Assembly: GCA_016806645.1 (NCBI GenBank)
Contig: JACSYO010001818.1
Location: 2,758,001-2,822,000, forward strand
DNA length: 64,000 nt
Reading direction: 5' to 3'
From: Ophiodon elongatus
Taxonomy: Eukaryota; Chordata; Actinopteri; Perciformes; Hexagrammidae
The notes under the pieces were generated by a model. The model ran no database searches. It saw nothing but the letters and a program-made list of their open reading frames with translations, and was not told the origin of the DNA. The position numbers were made by a program, and so were the translations under genes. Shown in pieces: positions 22,391 through 36,331 of this stretch (its first letter is position 1; every line of letters begins with the position of its first letter).

Positions 22391-24299
22391 ATATTCTCAC
22401 TTTGGTTGCACGTATTGAATTATGTAAATCGCCAATATTATGTGGGAGAGAGGGGAAAAACTGTAATATGCACATCTTCCCTAAGGACCACAGTGCTGTC
22501 ATTTTCCTACAGTAACTATCCATCACTGCTCGTAATATATAACACCTCTCCTAAGCAGCCATTGTAGTTTGCCTTGCTATTCTGCACCACTGGTAGTTAA
22601 ATCCATTTAGACTGATTTGAATGAATAACTCAGGTGCAGAATTTTGCATTTTATCGGGAAGAAATGACAAACTAGTGTTTACTTGGACATGGTGATTTCC
22701 TGAAGAAAAATATATAACCTCAAAGAGTCTTTAAAGCAGTGAGCACATCATTACCGTGAAAAGATTTGACGAACTTCCTTCAAGAAGTACATGCATCAAC
22801 CGGATCCTAAGTGCTCCGACAATCTCTGCTGCCATTTGAAACACACTCCCTGTTAACAAATGACCCTCATTTATAGCCGAGATGGAAGGATGCCGCGGAT
22901 GTCCAGGGGGGAGATTTCTGACATGACGGATGTAAATCTGCTCAAGCCCTCACATCTCATTGGCCTATGACTTATAGCCTCACTTAGCTAATTAGACAGG
23001 CACTGCTTTTGGCGCTGAGTAATTGCAAACGTATCAACTGCTGCAAGTGCTTAGCAGTCTGTGACAGCAAAGTGCCTCTCTTTGTGGATACTAAGCTCGC
23101 AAAGCCATAACGACTCCTTTGTCTGGATTCGGTCCAATTTGACAAACCAGTGTCAAGGTGTCACAAAAAAACACACAGACAAACACAAACAATCTATTAG
23201 GCTCCGAGGCTCGTTGTTTATATAACTGCACATTCTGTTCATTTAAATTAACTGCATTTACAATGAAAGCTCACACCCACGCGCCCACATAATCTCTGAT
23301 GCGGCCCTGTAAACCAGCGCCACATTGTTCGTAATTGTTTCATGACTTAATCCCTTTGCTTCTCCAACTTCATGCGTGCAGTTTAACCTCAACTACTCAA
23401 AGGGACATTGTGTTCAAAAGGGAACATTGGACTGGGAGGCAAAAAAAAAACAAGTTGTTCAAAAATAACACTATGAACGAGAAAACAGGCATCCTATCCG
23501 ACACACACACGCACACACGCACACACACACACGCGCGCGCGCGCATTGCTGCCGTTGATGAGTCCATGCCCTCTGAAAGCAAACACTGCATGAAGCCTCT
23601 CAACAGGTTTTCAACAGGAGCTCCCCTGCGGTTCAAGCGTTGATTGAATTCCAAACTTGGGAAGGAAGATTGCACACTCTAGTGGAGAACAAACAGCATG
23701 ACAGCGTCCAATTGAGCGGGGAATTTAAGGGCAACAGCTACACTAAAAATATAATTAATATTATTTCTATGTCGACAGATTAGTTTGTGGATTTCCTTTA
23801 AAAGCTGAACACCAGAGAGACAGATGTGGAGATGGTGTGTGATAGCAGCCCAGGTGATTACATATTTATGGAGGTATTTTCTTATTCAGCTGACTGAACC
23901 CCTACATGTAATAAAACTCCCTCGGATTCTGTGTCTTTAAGTTATCATTGTCTGTGGGCAAACTCAAGAAGTCTATCACCTAATTGTCTATGTTTGTGCA
24001 TTAATAATGTATTGTCTGAATTCACAGGAACAAAACATATTGTTGTTGGGTGGATTTAGCTTTATTCCAAAATTGCCTGGCTTTCGTTATTGGACTGTAA
24101 AGTGCTGATCATTCATCCATTTGATTCCTATTGAGAATCACATGGGAGCTGACATCTATCCCAGCATGCCTTGGGCAAAAGACAGAGAACCACCTGGCAG
24201 CCAGTCTGTTATAGAGCATAAAATACAGATAGAAAACTAGAAAAGTGCTCTCAGTGGACTGCAGATCTCTGCCAGGTGTATCTGCAACGACCACTGATG
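22391..24299. other. Intronic sequence, no gene seen
   Basis: About 22960-23050 has TAATTA-type and other homeobox-like words in moderately complex sequence, and could be a conserved non-coding element. I cannot test this. The Z-DNA-prone tract at 23501-23544 is listed separately. Confidence 0.4.
23501..23544. repeat. Alternating purine-pyrimidine (AC/CG) tract
   Basis: An ACACACACACGC-type run passing into CGCGCGCGCGCG. Strict alternation over 44 bp, with 12 bp of pure CG, is a classic Z-DNA-forming composition. Confidence 0.95.
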
Positions 24300-24880
24300 T
24301 AATGTTTGATTGAACGAATATAAACTAGGTTTGCACCAAGTATAAACCGCGGGCGCATGAGACACATTTTTCCCTCTCATGGCTCATGTAACAGATAAGC
24401 CCTCGTTTTAATCTATGCAGCTGTCTGCAGCGGCTCCTTGCAGCCTAACTGCCGTTCGCCGTGTAACCCTTCATGTCAGCTGTTTAACGCTTCCTCTGCA
24501 CAGAAACTGTCAGTCCTACGTGTGTTTAGTTCTATTAGCTGTTAGCTCTGTCCGCCAAGCTCACTGCGGGACTCTGCTGCCCACCGGCTGTTGACTGCTA
24601 ACTAGCTCTCCTCCTACCAACATGAAAAAACTCTAGAAAAAAAAAGAGAAAGGCAACGTTTGCTTTGTGGTCTCGTAGCTGCTGAATGCAGTCTACCAGC
24701 ATCAACCAGCTCAAGTTTGATTACTAATCGTGACTCGTGAAATACTTTGTGACTGTACATGGAATAGTCTTAATCCGCCGTGCAAATCAAGACTAATAAT
24801 GCCTGTTATGTAATCCGTAACTAGCTTAAATGAGCATGTCAAATATTAGGCTGGTGGGTCCAGAAGTATGCGAGATAAAC
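24300..24880 (+). repeat. Teleost interspersed repeat
   Basis: Phrases such as GGCTGTTGACTGCTAACTAG, GTCTCGTAGCTGCTGAATGC and GAAATACTTTGTGACTGTAC match a dispersed teleost element in my memory. No transposase frame. Ends not defined. Confidence 0.5.
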
Positions 24881-26079
24881 CGTGGACGGACAGACAGCCA
24901 CAGAGATGCACCCACACATGACAGAATACATAATCTCCTTGCAGAGATAATAACAAACACACACACATTCGCACCTACTGTTAGGTTGGAGTCTTTCTTT
25001 AAGAGACAAACTGGAGAACTTGACAGAAGATAAAGTATACGGTAAAAAACACTCGATAACCAGGACCAACAATAATATTGATTGGGTATCTCTAAAATAC
25101 AGCAGAATATACTTCAAATAAATCCAGTTGGTTACTTCATGTCTGTTTGGATGATAACATTTTCAGTGACATTATGCAGTAAAGATGATTTTAATGAATC
25201 TATTTTTGTAAAGGTATACGTCATGTTTCTGAAATAATGGAAATCGTATTTTATTAAAGTAAATACACATGTTAAGACTTTATTTACATTTTTTTGTTTT
25301 TTCTAATTTGAGGGATCATTTCCATAATTCGGCAGAAATAACTATTTTCACCCATCCCTAATGTTCCAGCCTATCCAGCCGTCATCCTCTTGAGTAAATC
25401 CTCATTTATTTTTTATTTAGGCCCTAATCTGCATTATCCCTCCCTCCCTCCTTCTTACTTCCGTTCCCTCCTTTTCCCTCTCTCCTCCTCTCACTCGCTC
25501 TGTTTCATCTCTTTCTCTATCCATCTGTCAGGGTCAGCGTAGTCCAAACAATCAAATTTAGAAGTATTCAAATGTTGAACTAGTCACAATTGCTATTCAT
25601 ACAGGCATTAAAGGCTGCCAAATCTAATTCAGCTCAGGCGCTATCAGTGCCTTGGCGGTTTGGAGAAACCTGCTTCAAAGACAATAATGTCTCCTGGAAG
25701 TAATGGAGTCACAAATGACTGAGCCGTTGCCCATACTCAAGAAGAAAAGAGGTGGCTTTTTACTTCATTTTTGATTCTGCAGAGATCAACAAGACTGTGG
25801 TTTATTTGCCATGAGTTGGAAAGTGAAACAGGACACACAATTATGCACCAAGGTTGAAAACCGTTACGACAAAAGTGCACATCGGACATGTGTAACTGTT
25901 CAAAGGACTGAATGTTGGAAGTGTTGTTGACGTATCTGCTCTCACTACTAACCTTAAATATAACTTCTGTTATCACTGATTCTTCTGTCTTTTTGCATAT
26001 ATCACACACATTTGTAACAAAATCTAACAAGGATCAAACTAACATTTCACTGATATAGATACATACTTAGGAATAGGCA
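24881..26079. other. Intronic sequence, no gene seen
   Basis: A CT-rich stretch (about 25437-25515) of CCCTCC and TCTCTC units is the only notable structure. Frames under 100 codons lack domains. Confidence 0.5.
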
Positions 26080-26350
26080 CCATCTGTGTGTGAGGAAAAT
26101 TGTACTTGCTACATAGTGAGGTCCAAACCAAGTACCATAGAGTGAGGACATTTTTGGAAAGTGAGGACATTTTTCCTCACTTCTTCAAAGGCCCGCTTGA
26201 GGGTTAAGAAGTGGTTATAAGTTTCAGTTTAATATTAGGTCCATGCTAGGATTAGGGTTAGGCATTACATTGTTATGGTTGAAGTTAGGGTAGTGGATAC
26301 GGACTGCATTATTTGAGGGTCCTCACAAAGATAGAAGTAAAGGGATGTGT
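26080..26350 (+). repeat. Interspersed repeat with TTAGGGTTAGG motif
   Basis: GTGAGGACATTTTTGG, GCCCGCTTGAGGGTTAAGAA, ATTAGGGTTAGGCATTACAT and GAGGGTCCTCACAAAGATAG mark a common teleost dispersed repeat. The TTAGGG match is part of the element and not a relic telomere. Confidence 0.7.
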
Positions 26351-27405
26351 GTGTCTGCATAACGCAAAACACAGCTGGAAGTACAGTTTATTTTCATATC
26401 CATAATACATGTGTCAAAAGCACACCAGTCTACTAAAACATCAGAAGTTTTCTCTATTAACACATTTACACTTCTGAAAATAAAAAGACAACAGGCAGAT
26501 TTACAGTTGAATATTTCTATGTCATGGGGGGCACATAGTTTACCATCACACACAGAACCATGCAGTATACATCAATAACTTATAGAAAGTAATGGAAACA
26601 AGAATTTCAACACTGTAATATAATAAAATGAAACTTAAAAGTGTTTTCTTTTTGTAGTTGACATTATTAACTCATTTTGCCACATCAGCGTCACACCTAC
26701 TGTATGTTATGGCTGAGGAAATTATCTTTTTGCATGTCATGATATGTACAAGCATCTCCTGTTGTCTCCTGAAGGGGTCACTGTTGTGCAAATGCAATCT
26801 AAGGATCTCCCCTTTTCATAGATTATAATGAGACAACATGTAGGTCTCCAGCTGAGATAAAAATCTGCTATGGTATCGGTTTTCAGATATAGTATGCAAA
26901 CATTTGAAAAGTAGAAATTAATCTGTTAAAAACACACACAGAACTGACCCACATTTCACAAAAGACAATACCAACGACATGAGGTTGGTTTTATGGGCTT
27001 TTATGGTTTAATTTATAAGTTAATGTGCAGTGTAAGCCAGAACATATTTGTGTGCAGATGATAATGTAGATGAGGATTTGGGGCTATTTTGCCTGCTTTA
27101 TGAACCTAGTAACTGTTGCCACAAGTGACAATTATTGTAATGTTCAATTCTAAGTCCAAGCAAGGCTGTATTAAACAAACCCGGAGAGTTTTGAATTATT
27201 AACGGTGAATTGTATTGCTTATGCATACAACATTTCATTTGTAAGAGAAAGAACATGTTTTTTTATGACTCACTTTCACTAATGCCTAATCCTACCCTTA
27301 AACATAAAAAGCATCAAACAGCCTTTTAAAGTGGCAACATGATTGTCATTTCTCAGAAGTCCTCACTAAAACATGCTCCTCACAAAGAATTAAGGCCTGT
27401 ACAAG

Positions 27406-27406
<1 letters not shown>

Positions 27407-27481
<75 letters not shown>
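27407..27481. repeat. (CA)37 microsatellite
   Basis: A perfect CA run of 75 bp, the longest dinucleotide CA/GT tract here and probably highly polymorphic. Confidence 0.98.
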
Positions 27482-27482
<1 letters not shown>

Positions 27483-29727
27483 CTTATGACTGCAGCACTT
27501 TGCAAACAAGTTAAACTATAAATAATATCTCAGACACATGCATAAAAAACATCTCTGTATATACATCTGTTTGTGCATTTTTATTTGGAACAAACAAGCT
27601 TCATGTGCACTAAATCTGATCAACTTTATTAACCTAATGTTGATAAAGCTTCTGCTTCCAGGCCTTCAACATGACCCGATCCAAATCCGATTGCATCAAA
27701 AATCCAGACTTGTCCACGGTTTTTAGAAAGTCACACACATTTCCTCTCAAAAGCAAAAAAAGCAGTTTAACAAACTTAAAACAATTAGAGAGGAATACAT
27801 AAAAAAATAATTAAAAAAAGAAGGTATTTTAGAGAGGAGCTGTGTCAGTGTACATACATCTGGGAGGCATGACTCCAACTTACTGTATCTGTTGTGACGG
27901 TCACAAGTGGTAATAACTGCTGTGAACCACAGTGTGGTGCTCAGTGACCATACAGTGAAAATGTGTCTCACACTCACACACACACACTGCTGACTCCATG
28001 ATCTTCATTCACTCTACGTATGAGGAGACGAGGCTGACACTGTCGTGACCCATCATCTCAAACCAAATGAACACTTGATGAATTTCCCCTTTTGTTATAA
28101 GAAGCGCTCATCTTTGCCAAGGCTCAAATTTCATTTGACAGGACGGCTCCCACAACTCAAAGTAATGAAGGCAGCCCATCTTCCCCTGTTAGATGAGGTG
28201 CATAAATACAGACACAGCTCATTAATAATTCTGTCACACAGGTAGGCATACGGGGGAGAGAAAAAGGTGACACACTTTTAAAGCTCAAGCACTCCGAGTC
28301 CCCAAAGGCCCCCTTAGGTATGTTCACATGGTGTACCCTGAAAACTAAGATGCTCAAGACCTTGGTAGTCCACAAGAATCCTGCTATCCTTCATCCAGCT
28401 TTCATATATTACATTTAGAGTTTGGTCATATTCTGCATGAAACCACTTTGTATTTACCAACAAATGTTCCGCCTTTTATAAAACGATTAGCCGTTCACCG
28501 CTTCTTACGTCTTCACCATGGCTACAGGCTAACAGGGACGTGTGAACAAGCCACAAGGAGTTGTCAAGGTCAGGCATGCACTTGAAGCCAGCTGCTATCT
28601 ATTGAAGACAACCTCTCCCTGTGTGTATAAAGCTTGCGCTTGTCAATTATTCCTTGGAGACACGGAGCAGACAGCTGCGCCTTATGCTTCCTCTCCCTAA
28701 ACAGCTGCAATAGAGGTTTGGTCGCCCTGTCGACTCGGTGCGGCGTGCACCTTTCTACCCGGTATCTCTTCGGCTAACCCTTATCCGAAGGGAATTTCAC
28801 CAAGCGAGCGGGCAGTTTAGTGTTTTTAATCAAATCCTCACAGAATATGCAAAATCTTCAAGACACTTTTTTTTTTTCTACATAAAGAGGTCAATTCAGG
28901 TAAAAGTCATTATGCCTTACTGATTTCCTTAATTAAATCCATACCGGTGACAAAGGAGGAGACAGATAAAAGGAGAAGAAGCTGAGTTTGAGAAAGGAGT
29001 TTTGAGATAAGTGAGGAAAAGGGCTGTAAAAAATATCAGGAAAATGTACCTGACGTTTAGTTTAATCGCTGTACATTCAATTAGACATATGTTTGCATGT
29101 CCGTCTTTTGTCAGGAACAAATCTGTGTCTTCTCGGTGGCGGAATGATCCTCGTAGCGGCTCCTCCGCTCCCCGAAATAGCACAGTAGCTGGAGGTCTGA
29201 GAAGGCCAAGTGGACAGTTTTGTCATGCACTGGTGATCTAAACAGTGCTCCGAGTACCTTGGGATGGTTATGGCCGGACTGTAAACTGTGTCTGGATGGT
29301 GTCAGGGAGGTTACTCCTGGCTGCAGCTCATGCAAAGTGTTGACTGCAATAAACTTGAGGTAGTTAAGCGCCATGATGCTCAGCGTGACCTTTCGCCGGA
29401 CAGCGGAGCCCGGGGCTGGGTCCCGTCCTGCAGCTGTGAGTCAGTGTTCCTCGCTAACAACGGGATGCGATGAGTCACAAGGCCTCCGATTTGTGGCGTA
29501 ATTGGCAAGTAGGCCTTGTGAGTAAGAGGATGACGGAACGAGGAAGGGTGGAAGCAAAGTAGCGTGAGGAAGAGCGAGGCGACGGCGGGGAGGATGAATG
29601 CAGAGTCGAGTAAGGAAAATGTGAGGGGGAAAGGAAACACTTCAGAGAGCATGAGATTGCTCCGGGCGAGGTTACGGGCTGTTTTTAATGTTATTTTGTT
29701 TATACTGTCCATCTTCATTCGTGTGGA

Positions 29728-29756
29728 GGGATTGGGGTTGGGGGGGGGGTGGGGGG
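29728..29756 (+). other. G-quadruplex-type run
   Basis: GGG-ATT-GGGG-TT-G(10)-T-G(6): four G-runs separated by one to three bases on the plus strand, which is the non-transcribed strand's complement for ralyl. Structure inferred from sequence only. Confidence 0.8.
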
Positions 29757-30309
29757 CTTCCCTGTGTGTCTGTCACAGTGATTCCTAATTCGCACAATAA
29801 GCGTGGGGAGTGGGGGCTGGTTAGAGTCAGAGGGTCTACGCTGCAGAGCCCTGTGAGCAGGGGTCCTCAGAAACCCTCCGGGGTCGCAGTAATTATCACT
29901 GCATGTGTAATCACAAGTCACAAACCATTTCTCACACGACACGTCACCTTTTATCGGCCCGGATTTCTGTTTTGTCATTCAGCACGAGGTGCGGATCGAC
30001 AATTACGGGGTGAATTAAGGAACAGACATGACTGACTGGATCAATTCTTGTGGGAGTGTTAAAGGGCAGGTTTTCTATTCTTGGGGTCCGTCTTATGAAG
30101 GTCTGTCTGTTTAGCTGGTGCACAGTGGAAAGGTCGCACTGCAGTGGTCTCTGTCATAGCAAGGCTGCACACCCGGCACACACACACACACACACACAGC
30201 TTTCTTCCTGAAGTATTATCTCCCAGCATGCACAAGTAGAGCATCTGTAAGAACACTAATCCGACACAAAAGGCTCATTACTCTTGATACACATCGGGGG
30301 GATGTGGGG

Positions 30310-30690
30310 GCTGCGACAGATAATAACGGTTCGGATCGTATCATCGTTTTGAGTCACGGATCGGATCTGGAGATAGAAAAAGGGAGCAAATATAACCTTT
30401 TAGATGCCCCAATCATATTTTTTTGCCGCAAATGCTGATTGCCGATCGTCGATGAGCCATATATATATATATTCAGATATACAGATTGTTTTCATTGTTT
30501 TGTTATAGCTGCTGATAATCAAGGCTCCAGACTATTTCTTTTCACAACCATCCCTGAAAAATCACTTCAATCAGCCGAACGTCATTGTAGACCGACAAAA
30601 ATACTAAATGTGGTCATTTCATCCGTGGCCTACGGATCACGGATTAAAACGTTCTTGTTTCAACTCGTCACATACTGACGCTTCGGTCTT
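30310..30690. repeat. Degenerate teleost interspersed repeat
   Basis: GGTTCGGATCGTATCATCG, CACGGATCGGATCTGGAG and CGTGGCCTACGGATCACGG are phrases of a dispersed repeat. A short TA run (30459-30470) lies in it. Ends uncertain. Confidence 0.5.
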
Positions 30691-31137
30691 CACACTACGC
30701 CATCACACTCCCGGAGCATTTTTTCTCAGAGTGTCTGAATAAAGACGCGGATGGGTTCGTAGTTACTTGAAAACCTTGTGCGTCGGTTACAGACGCCGAT
30801 GGGGCGCGACAAAAGAGTCAATATTTGACTCCCTGGGAATGAGAACGGTTTGGATCAACTACAGTCTGCTACACCACTACTCTTTGAGCTTATTCCAAAT
30901 ATGTTGTCATATCATAAACATGCATATCTAGCAAAGTTTTACTTATATGTAAGCCCGGATGTTGAATGTCAAACAATGATCTGTTCATTCAAATCCGTCC
31001 TGTCTGCATCAGCATGCCCTAAATGTGAACCCAAGCTCTCCGTCGTAAACAGGCCTCCCTGATTATGCATGGGGAACAGTTATCCAACTCCGTTCTTCTT
31101 CACTGGTCCAAAGCCACTTCCCCTTTCTGCCTGGGTC

Positions 31138-31221
<84 letters not shown>

Positions 31222-32612
31222 TCTGTGTAGACGGATGTAATATTAATGAACAGATCTCAGCCAGGATCCTTGTTAGGCTTCCAGATAATCCTATTTCTCG
31301 CTGCCCCCACTGTTCACCTCAGACTGGGCCTCCATCAGTTTATTTACTAACTGCTAAGAAGGGACAGGAGGGACAGGGATCCTCCTCGACCCGACAAAAG
31401 GAAAGACGCGTAGCCTTGAAGTCCGAGGTGGCTGGTCGGTCAGATGGAAGATATGAAGACAGGAATGGAGATGGATGTGCCCTTTACTTACTGACTCATG
31501 TGGGCATGAATGTTATATTTCAGATCTTGTCCCTGGTACAGAGGTAGGGAAAGCAATCCCTTTAGTTTAATACCTTAAAAACGGATAAATTGACTTGTAG
31601 TGTTTCTCCAAAATGAATGTGTTTTGTATATTGGGTTTAACTTCTCACAATCCCCCTTCCTCCCCCCGTTTCCTCTGACCTTATTAAAACCCAATATGTT
31701 GAAAAGTAATGAAGTAATAACCACTCTTTGCCACAAACTGGGCTTGCACCTTTTCTGAAGGTGACAAAATATATAAAAATGACCATAAAGCATTGAATGG
31801 ATCTCCAAAACACAACATTAGGGTTGAAGTAGAGTCACCCTTGTCAGAAATGGCTCGGCTGCAGTTTTTACATCGCTCTGCTTTCAAGAACACCAACAGT
31901 CTTGTTTGTTTCAAGAAGACTTTGATTGTCTTCCTTATAAGCAGCCTTTCATCTGTGCCAGATCACATACGATTACCTGTTTTTGCTGCTTTTTTTTTGT
32001 TTAATTTATTCAAAAAGACAGCACCATTGCAAATGCACAAATCAAGTTAAATCGACACAGAGAAACATCGTTCATCATTAATTAGTTGAAAAAAAAGGTC
32101 TGTTTTCGACGTATCGATGGACACATTGTTGATGTATGCACATATTTTACGGCCGTAACAATCTCAGTTGCTGTGTGGTGTTTGTCTTTGGATTAACACT
32201 TGTCAAATCAATTATGAAGGGATATAGTTTGAATCTTTTTTTTGTTCTTGTTTAATTTGGTGGTTCATGCAATCCACTGGATCTCCATTGGGATATACAG
32301 AGTGGATATTACAGTTTTCATTTGGGGCGTTTTGCTTGTGCTGAGGAAGCAGGTTTCTTTGTTTTGCTCAAAGGCACTTTGACACACTGGCTTCTGGATG
32401 AGAATCCACATTTCAATGAGCGCACTTGGCCTGCACCGTGATTGGGATTTCTTTATATGATACAATATCAACTGGCCTGTTGCTCTGTGGCAGATGTGAA
32501 GACACTTTGAATTAACAACTCATATTAATACCGACACTATATTGCTGTATAACCACAACTAAAGTAAAAAAAAGAAAAAAAAAACCTGCTGACAAAACAA
32601 GCTCGTTCTCAC
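30691..32612. other. Intronic sequence, no gene seen
   Basis: Apart from the CT run at 31142-31218 nothing structured is evident. The 160-codon frame at 31065-31547 is a translation through that CT run. Confidence 0.5.
31142..31218. repeat. (CT)38 microsatellite
   Basis: A perfect 77-bp CT tract. On the ralyl sense strand it is a GA tract. Confidence 0.98.
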
Positions 32613-33083
32613 TAGGGATGGGACGATCTAGGATTACAATAAAAAGAACTCTGACAATAAGTTGATCCGGGTGAATTTCAATTATCGTAATAACTGCGAA
32701 TATCCTTGCATGAGTGACTTAAAAAAGATGACTAGCTTGGTAAAGATGTGAAAAATAGTGTATAATTAAAAAATATATATACAGGAATTAAAATGCAAGA
32801 TGGAACAGACTCAACAACATTGATATTTTCATGACTGTATGATCTATGATTACCATATTTTTGATTGGTTTTTTTTTTGTGAACATCCTTTTAAGTGAAA
32901 AATAAACACTGACTTACTAAAACTGTGATGCAATAACAATAATTGTCTCCAAACAAAATGTATGGTAAAACGATTCCGGTATGTTTTAAGAGTTTTAATG
33001 ATTTTTCAGAATGATATTGTGAATAGCAATTGTTTTGGCCAAGATAATCGTGACATGCAATTTTCATATCGTCCCATTCCTAC
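32613..33083. mobile_element. MITE-like element with terminal inverted repeats
   Basis: The left end TAGGGATGGGACGAT (32613-32627) and the right end ATCGTCCCATTCCTA (33068-33082) are inverted repeats with one mismatch over 15 bp. The interior is AT-rich and non-coding, with GATAATCGTGACATG-type wording. No transposase frame, so it would depend on another element. The target-site duplication is not clear. Confidence 0.65.
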
Positions 33084-33288
33084 TCCACATGCTCAGGTTT
33101 CTGCACCGAGTGCTCCGACTCTGATTCACAGCTCAGTGTTTCTCTGCCTTCTGAACCCAGGTTTCTAATCAGAGAATTAGCTTCAGTTTCCCCTGCCAAA
33201 ATCCACACAGTAATCCATCTCACTTTGTCCACACTGTGGCTCATGACCCACTAAAGCATTTGTCAGTATGCTTGAAAGAGAGCGGGGA

Positions 33289-33338
<50 letters not shown>

Positions 33339-36331
33339 ACAGGCAGAGAGACAATAAGAGATCCTGGCCGGGGTAATGTGCTTTCCTGGTTTCCTGGGTG
33401 GCTTTATTAAAGCCTATTAGTTGCACAATGACAATCTTTAAATTTCTCCAGTATTGTTTCCACTAAAAGAAACACGTTCTTATATTCAATACATTAAGGC
33501 TCAGATAAATCCCCGGCTGTGCTATATCGTTGATGTTATTGTACGACTGTGAGCCTGCACACGGCTCTGTGCCTGCTGTTATGGATGCTTTCGTCGAGTG
33601 CTGGGTCAGGCCAACTGTGCATTCAACGTCCGGCCCAGTCTCTCGGAGCGTGATTAATGAGGGAGGAGACGGACAACCAGGGTGCATTCTAATCACCCAC
33701 AAGGACAAGGAGAGATATGGAAAGGATGGGAGAAAGGGAATAAGAGAGCAAAGAGACAGAAAGAGAGAGCGAAAGAGATTATGTATTGATACGGTTTGTG
33801 TGAAGCGTCGGGTTGAAATCCTTGTCTGAGAGAGGCACAAACCTGAATTCTCAAGCATTTCCCATCTGCAAGCACACATAGACCTCCCCCCCACATCCCG
33901 ACACACACACACACACACACACATACTCAGACACACTGAATACTCTCACAGCCTCAGCAGCAAACACGGGGACATGAAAGACACAGAGGGGGCCTTATGG
34001 GGTTAGCTTTGGCAAGGCTCAGTCCGATGGATCAGGGAGAATTGGCCCATCTAGTTGCATACTGCAATACCCATAAGGCCTCTCACTCATGGCTGTTCAT
34101 GCCTCTAAACCTGGCTCTCTAAATAAAGTTACTGAGCTATGCAGTTATTGTAGACATAGTTGGAATTATCTATGCAAATTTCAAAGGGAATGCGAGCCTG
34201 TGAATACTAATGGTGAATGAGAGAGAGAATTACAGCAGCCAGGTGGAGAAAATGCAAGAGGATTGGTTTGGATAGACATTAAAGAAAAAAAATCCCCCTC
34301 GGGTATTCACTTATAACGTTAAGCCGCTGATATTCATAGCAGCATTGAAGGAGTTGCATGTATTTTCTAAGAAAGTGTTGCAATTTACTTAAAGGGTACG
34401 TTTAGTATTTTTCAACCTGGATCCTATTTTCCCATGTTTTTGTGTTTAAGTGATTTACGGAGGCAACAAATCCCCAGAGCAATAGTTGGACATCTTGGGA
34501 AACGTGGGAAAACAATTTCTTGCCGGGAAGAGAAGATTGATATTGTATGTCACACTGTGTGAGACAGGTCTATCAATGTCTCGATAACAATCTGTTTGAC
34601 TGCGTTTTATCAATTATGAGGCATTTCAGATCCCGTGAAGATTGCCTGGTGAAACATAGAAATACAATATAAACGGAAAAATGAGAAAACAAAAACGAAA
34701 AAAAAAAGATATTGAGAAGCTGATCGTGGTCAGCAAAAGTAAAGCAAAATAAAAATACTGAAATCAGGTCATTTGTTTTTCGTCAGCATTACCCTTGCTT
34801 GCAAATGTATTCTCCAATGTTTCGCGCCAAACTCTGAGGTGTTGATTTGATTGATTATCTTAATTATTCCAAGGGGAAATTGGTTTTCAGTGAGGGAAAA
34901 CAATACAGCGTTAATCCACTGATCCACCACCAACGTGTTTTTTATGTCTTACAATTATCAACTCCCAAATGGGACCACCCAAAATCACACAGTACAAAAG
35001 GCCTTTAAGAGAACAAAAAACATTTATGCCATCAAAATCTATTGTAGGAGTGCCTGGAAAAATTCCCAAATGGCGTCGCACCAACTGTATTCGGCCAGTT
35101 ATCAACAAGAATAAAAAATAAAAATCAAATTGGGAAACAAAATGGATCCACAAATACAACATATTCCTCGAGTGGGTGTATTTTTACACTTGGGAGATTT
35201 TTAAGAGCACAAATGCTGCCTTTACATACGAAGTAAAGCAGAACTCCTTCCACCTGTCTCTGCTCAGTCTTCCCTTTCTTCCCGATATACTCCAGTATCT
35301 GTGTCCTGTGCTCCTTGCTATGCATCATGTTGGCCCAAAATGACGATTGATGGCAGTGCCACTGCCTTTGTAATCCGCTTAGGATGGATTTTGCATCTAA
35401 ATCACTTTATTATTTATGTGCCTAACTCTTGCCAATGCCATTTGGAGGCGGTATGATTGGTGATCCATCACACATTATCCTTCACTGTGGACATTAATAT
35501 TGTAATGGGATGGACCTTCAGCATGAAACTTCCAGGTGGAAGGGAATGCTGATCTCTTAGGGTCAGGATGCTCAAAACAGGAGTCAACAGAGGGAAGATT
35601 ATCTGGCGTGCCTGCTTCCAGACGGACTCTCCAGAGATGTTGTTAGTTGGCCCTCGCTCTGCTATTAACCTCTCCCCCTTCCCCACAGCAGCTTGTATCT
35701 TCATACATGGCCTCTCTTACAAAAGAATGTCACTCTTTCATTGTCCTTTTTCCATCAGGGCTTCAATCACCACCTGCCAATCACACGCATCTGCTGCCTA
35801 CAGGCACACGAGCACACGCTGCCACATCGGGACATCGTTGAAACAACCACCTCTGTAGATGAGAAAAAAAACAAGAAAAGAGATCTTCATCTCGCCACAT
35901 AAAAGGGCAAGAGTGATATGCATCGCAAAGTATTTGATGCAAACAGGAGCTACAATCCTAACTCTTCATAGAATCTCAGAAAACTTTCAAACAGTTTGAT
36001 TTTAGCTAGCATCGTGGAATATGTGTTATATGCTGTGTTGTTTACATGTCGATCTGGAGACTCAGCAGTGCAGTGGTCAGGTTTAGTGCGCGCTGGGACA
36101 GCTCGGGGCGAAAACAATCTGTCAGTCTTTGACTCTGTGGCAGCCCACTGAGCCCACCGGAGAGCGAGGCCATAGAGGTGCAGCAGACAGATCTCAGTGG
36201 GTGAAGAAGGAAAACTGCTCGGATGCATTTGAGCTTCATGGATGCCAGCAATCATCATGTCACCGTGTTCCTCCAGTCAGCTTTTAGCTGGAGGGAAGGG
36301 AACACACAGCAACAACAACAACTCGTGAGAG
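33084..36331. other. Intronic sequence, no gene seen
   Basis: Holds the AG run above and a CA run (33901-33923). Two overlapping frames at 33463-33936 run through the CA and CT-rich tracts. No exon signals in a coding context were recognised. Confidence 0.5.
33291..33334. repeat. (AG)22 microsatellite
   Basis: A 44-bp perfect purine run, followed by a short CACACA and GAGAGA mix. Confidence 0.97.

Larger units (their letters stand above)
26351..30299. other. Intronic sequence, no gene seen
   Basis: Contains a long CA run (27407-27481), a short CA run at about 30177-30199 and a G-rich run at 29728-29756. Frames near 29.1-29.8 kb overlap on both strands in locally GC-richer sequence, with no recognisable domain. 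Confidence 0.5.

Noticed and set aside
26220..26270. TTAGGGTTAGG resembling telomeric repeat
   Set aside because: It is internal wording of a common teleost dispersed repeat, with no run of telomere units.
31065..31547. 160-codon frame
   Set aside because: Runs through the (CT)n tract and has no domain.
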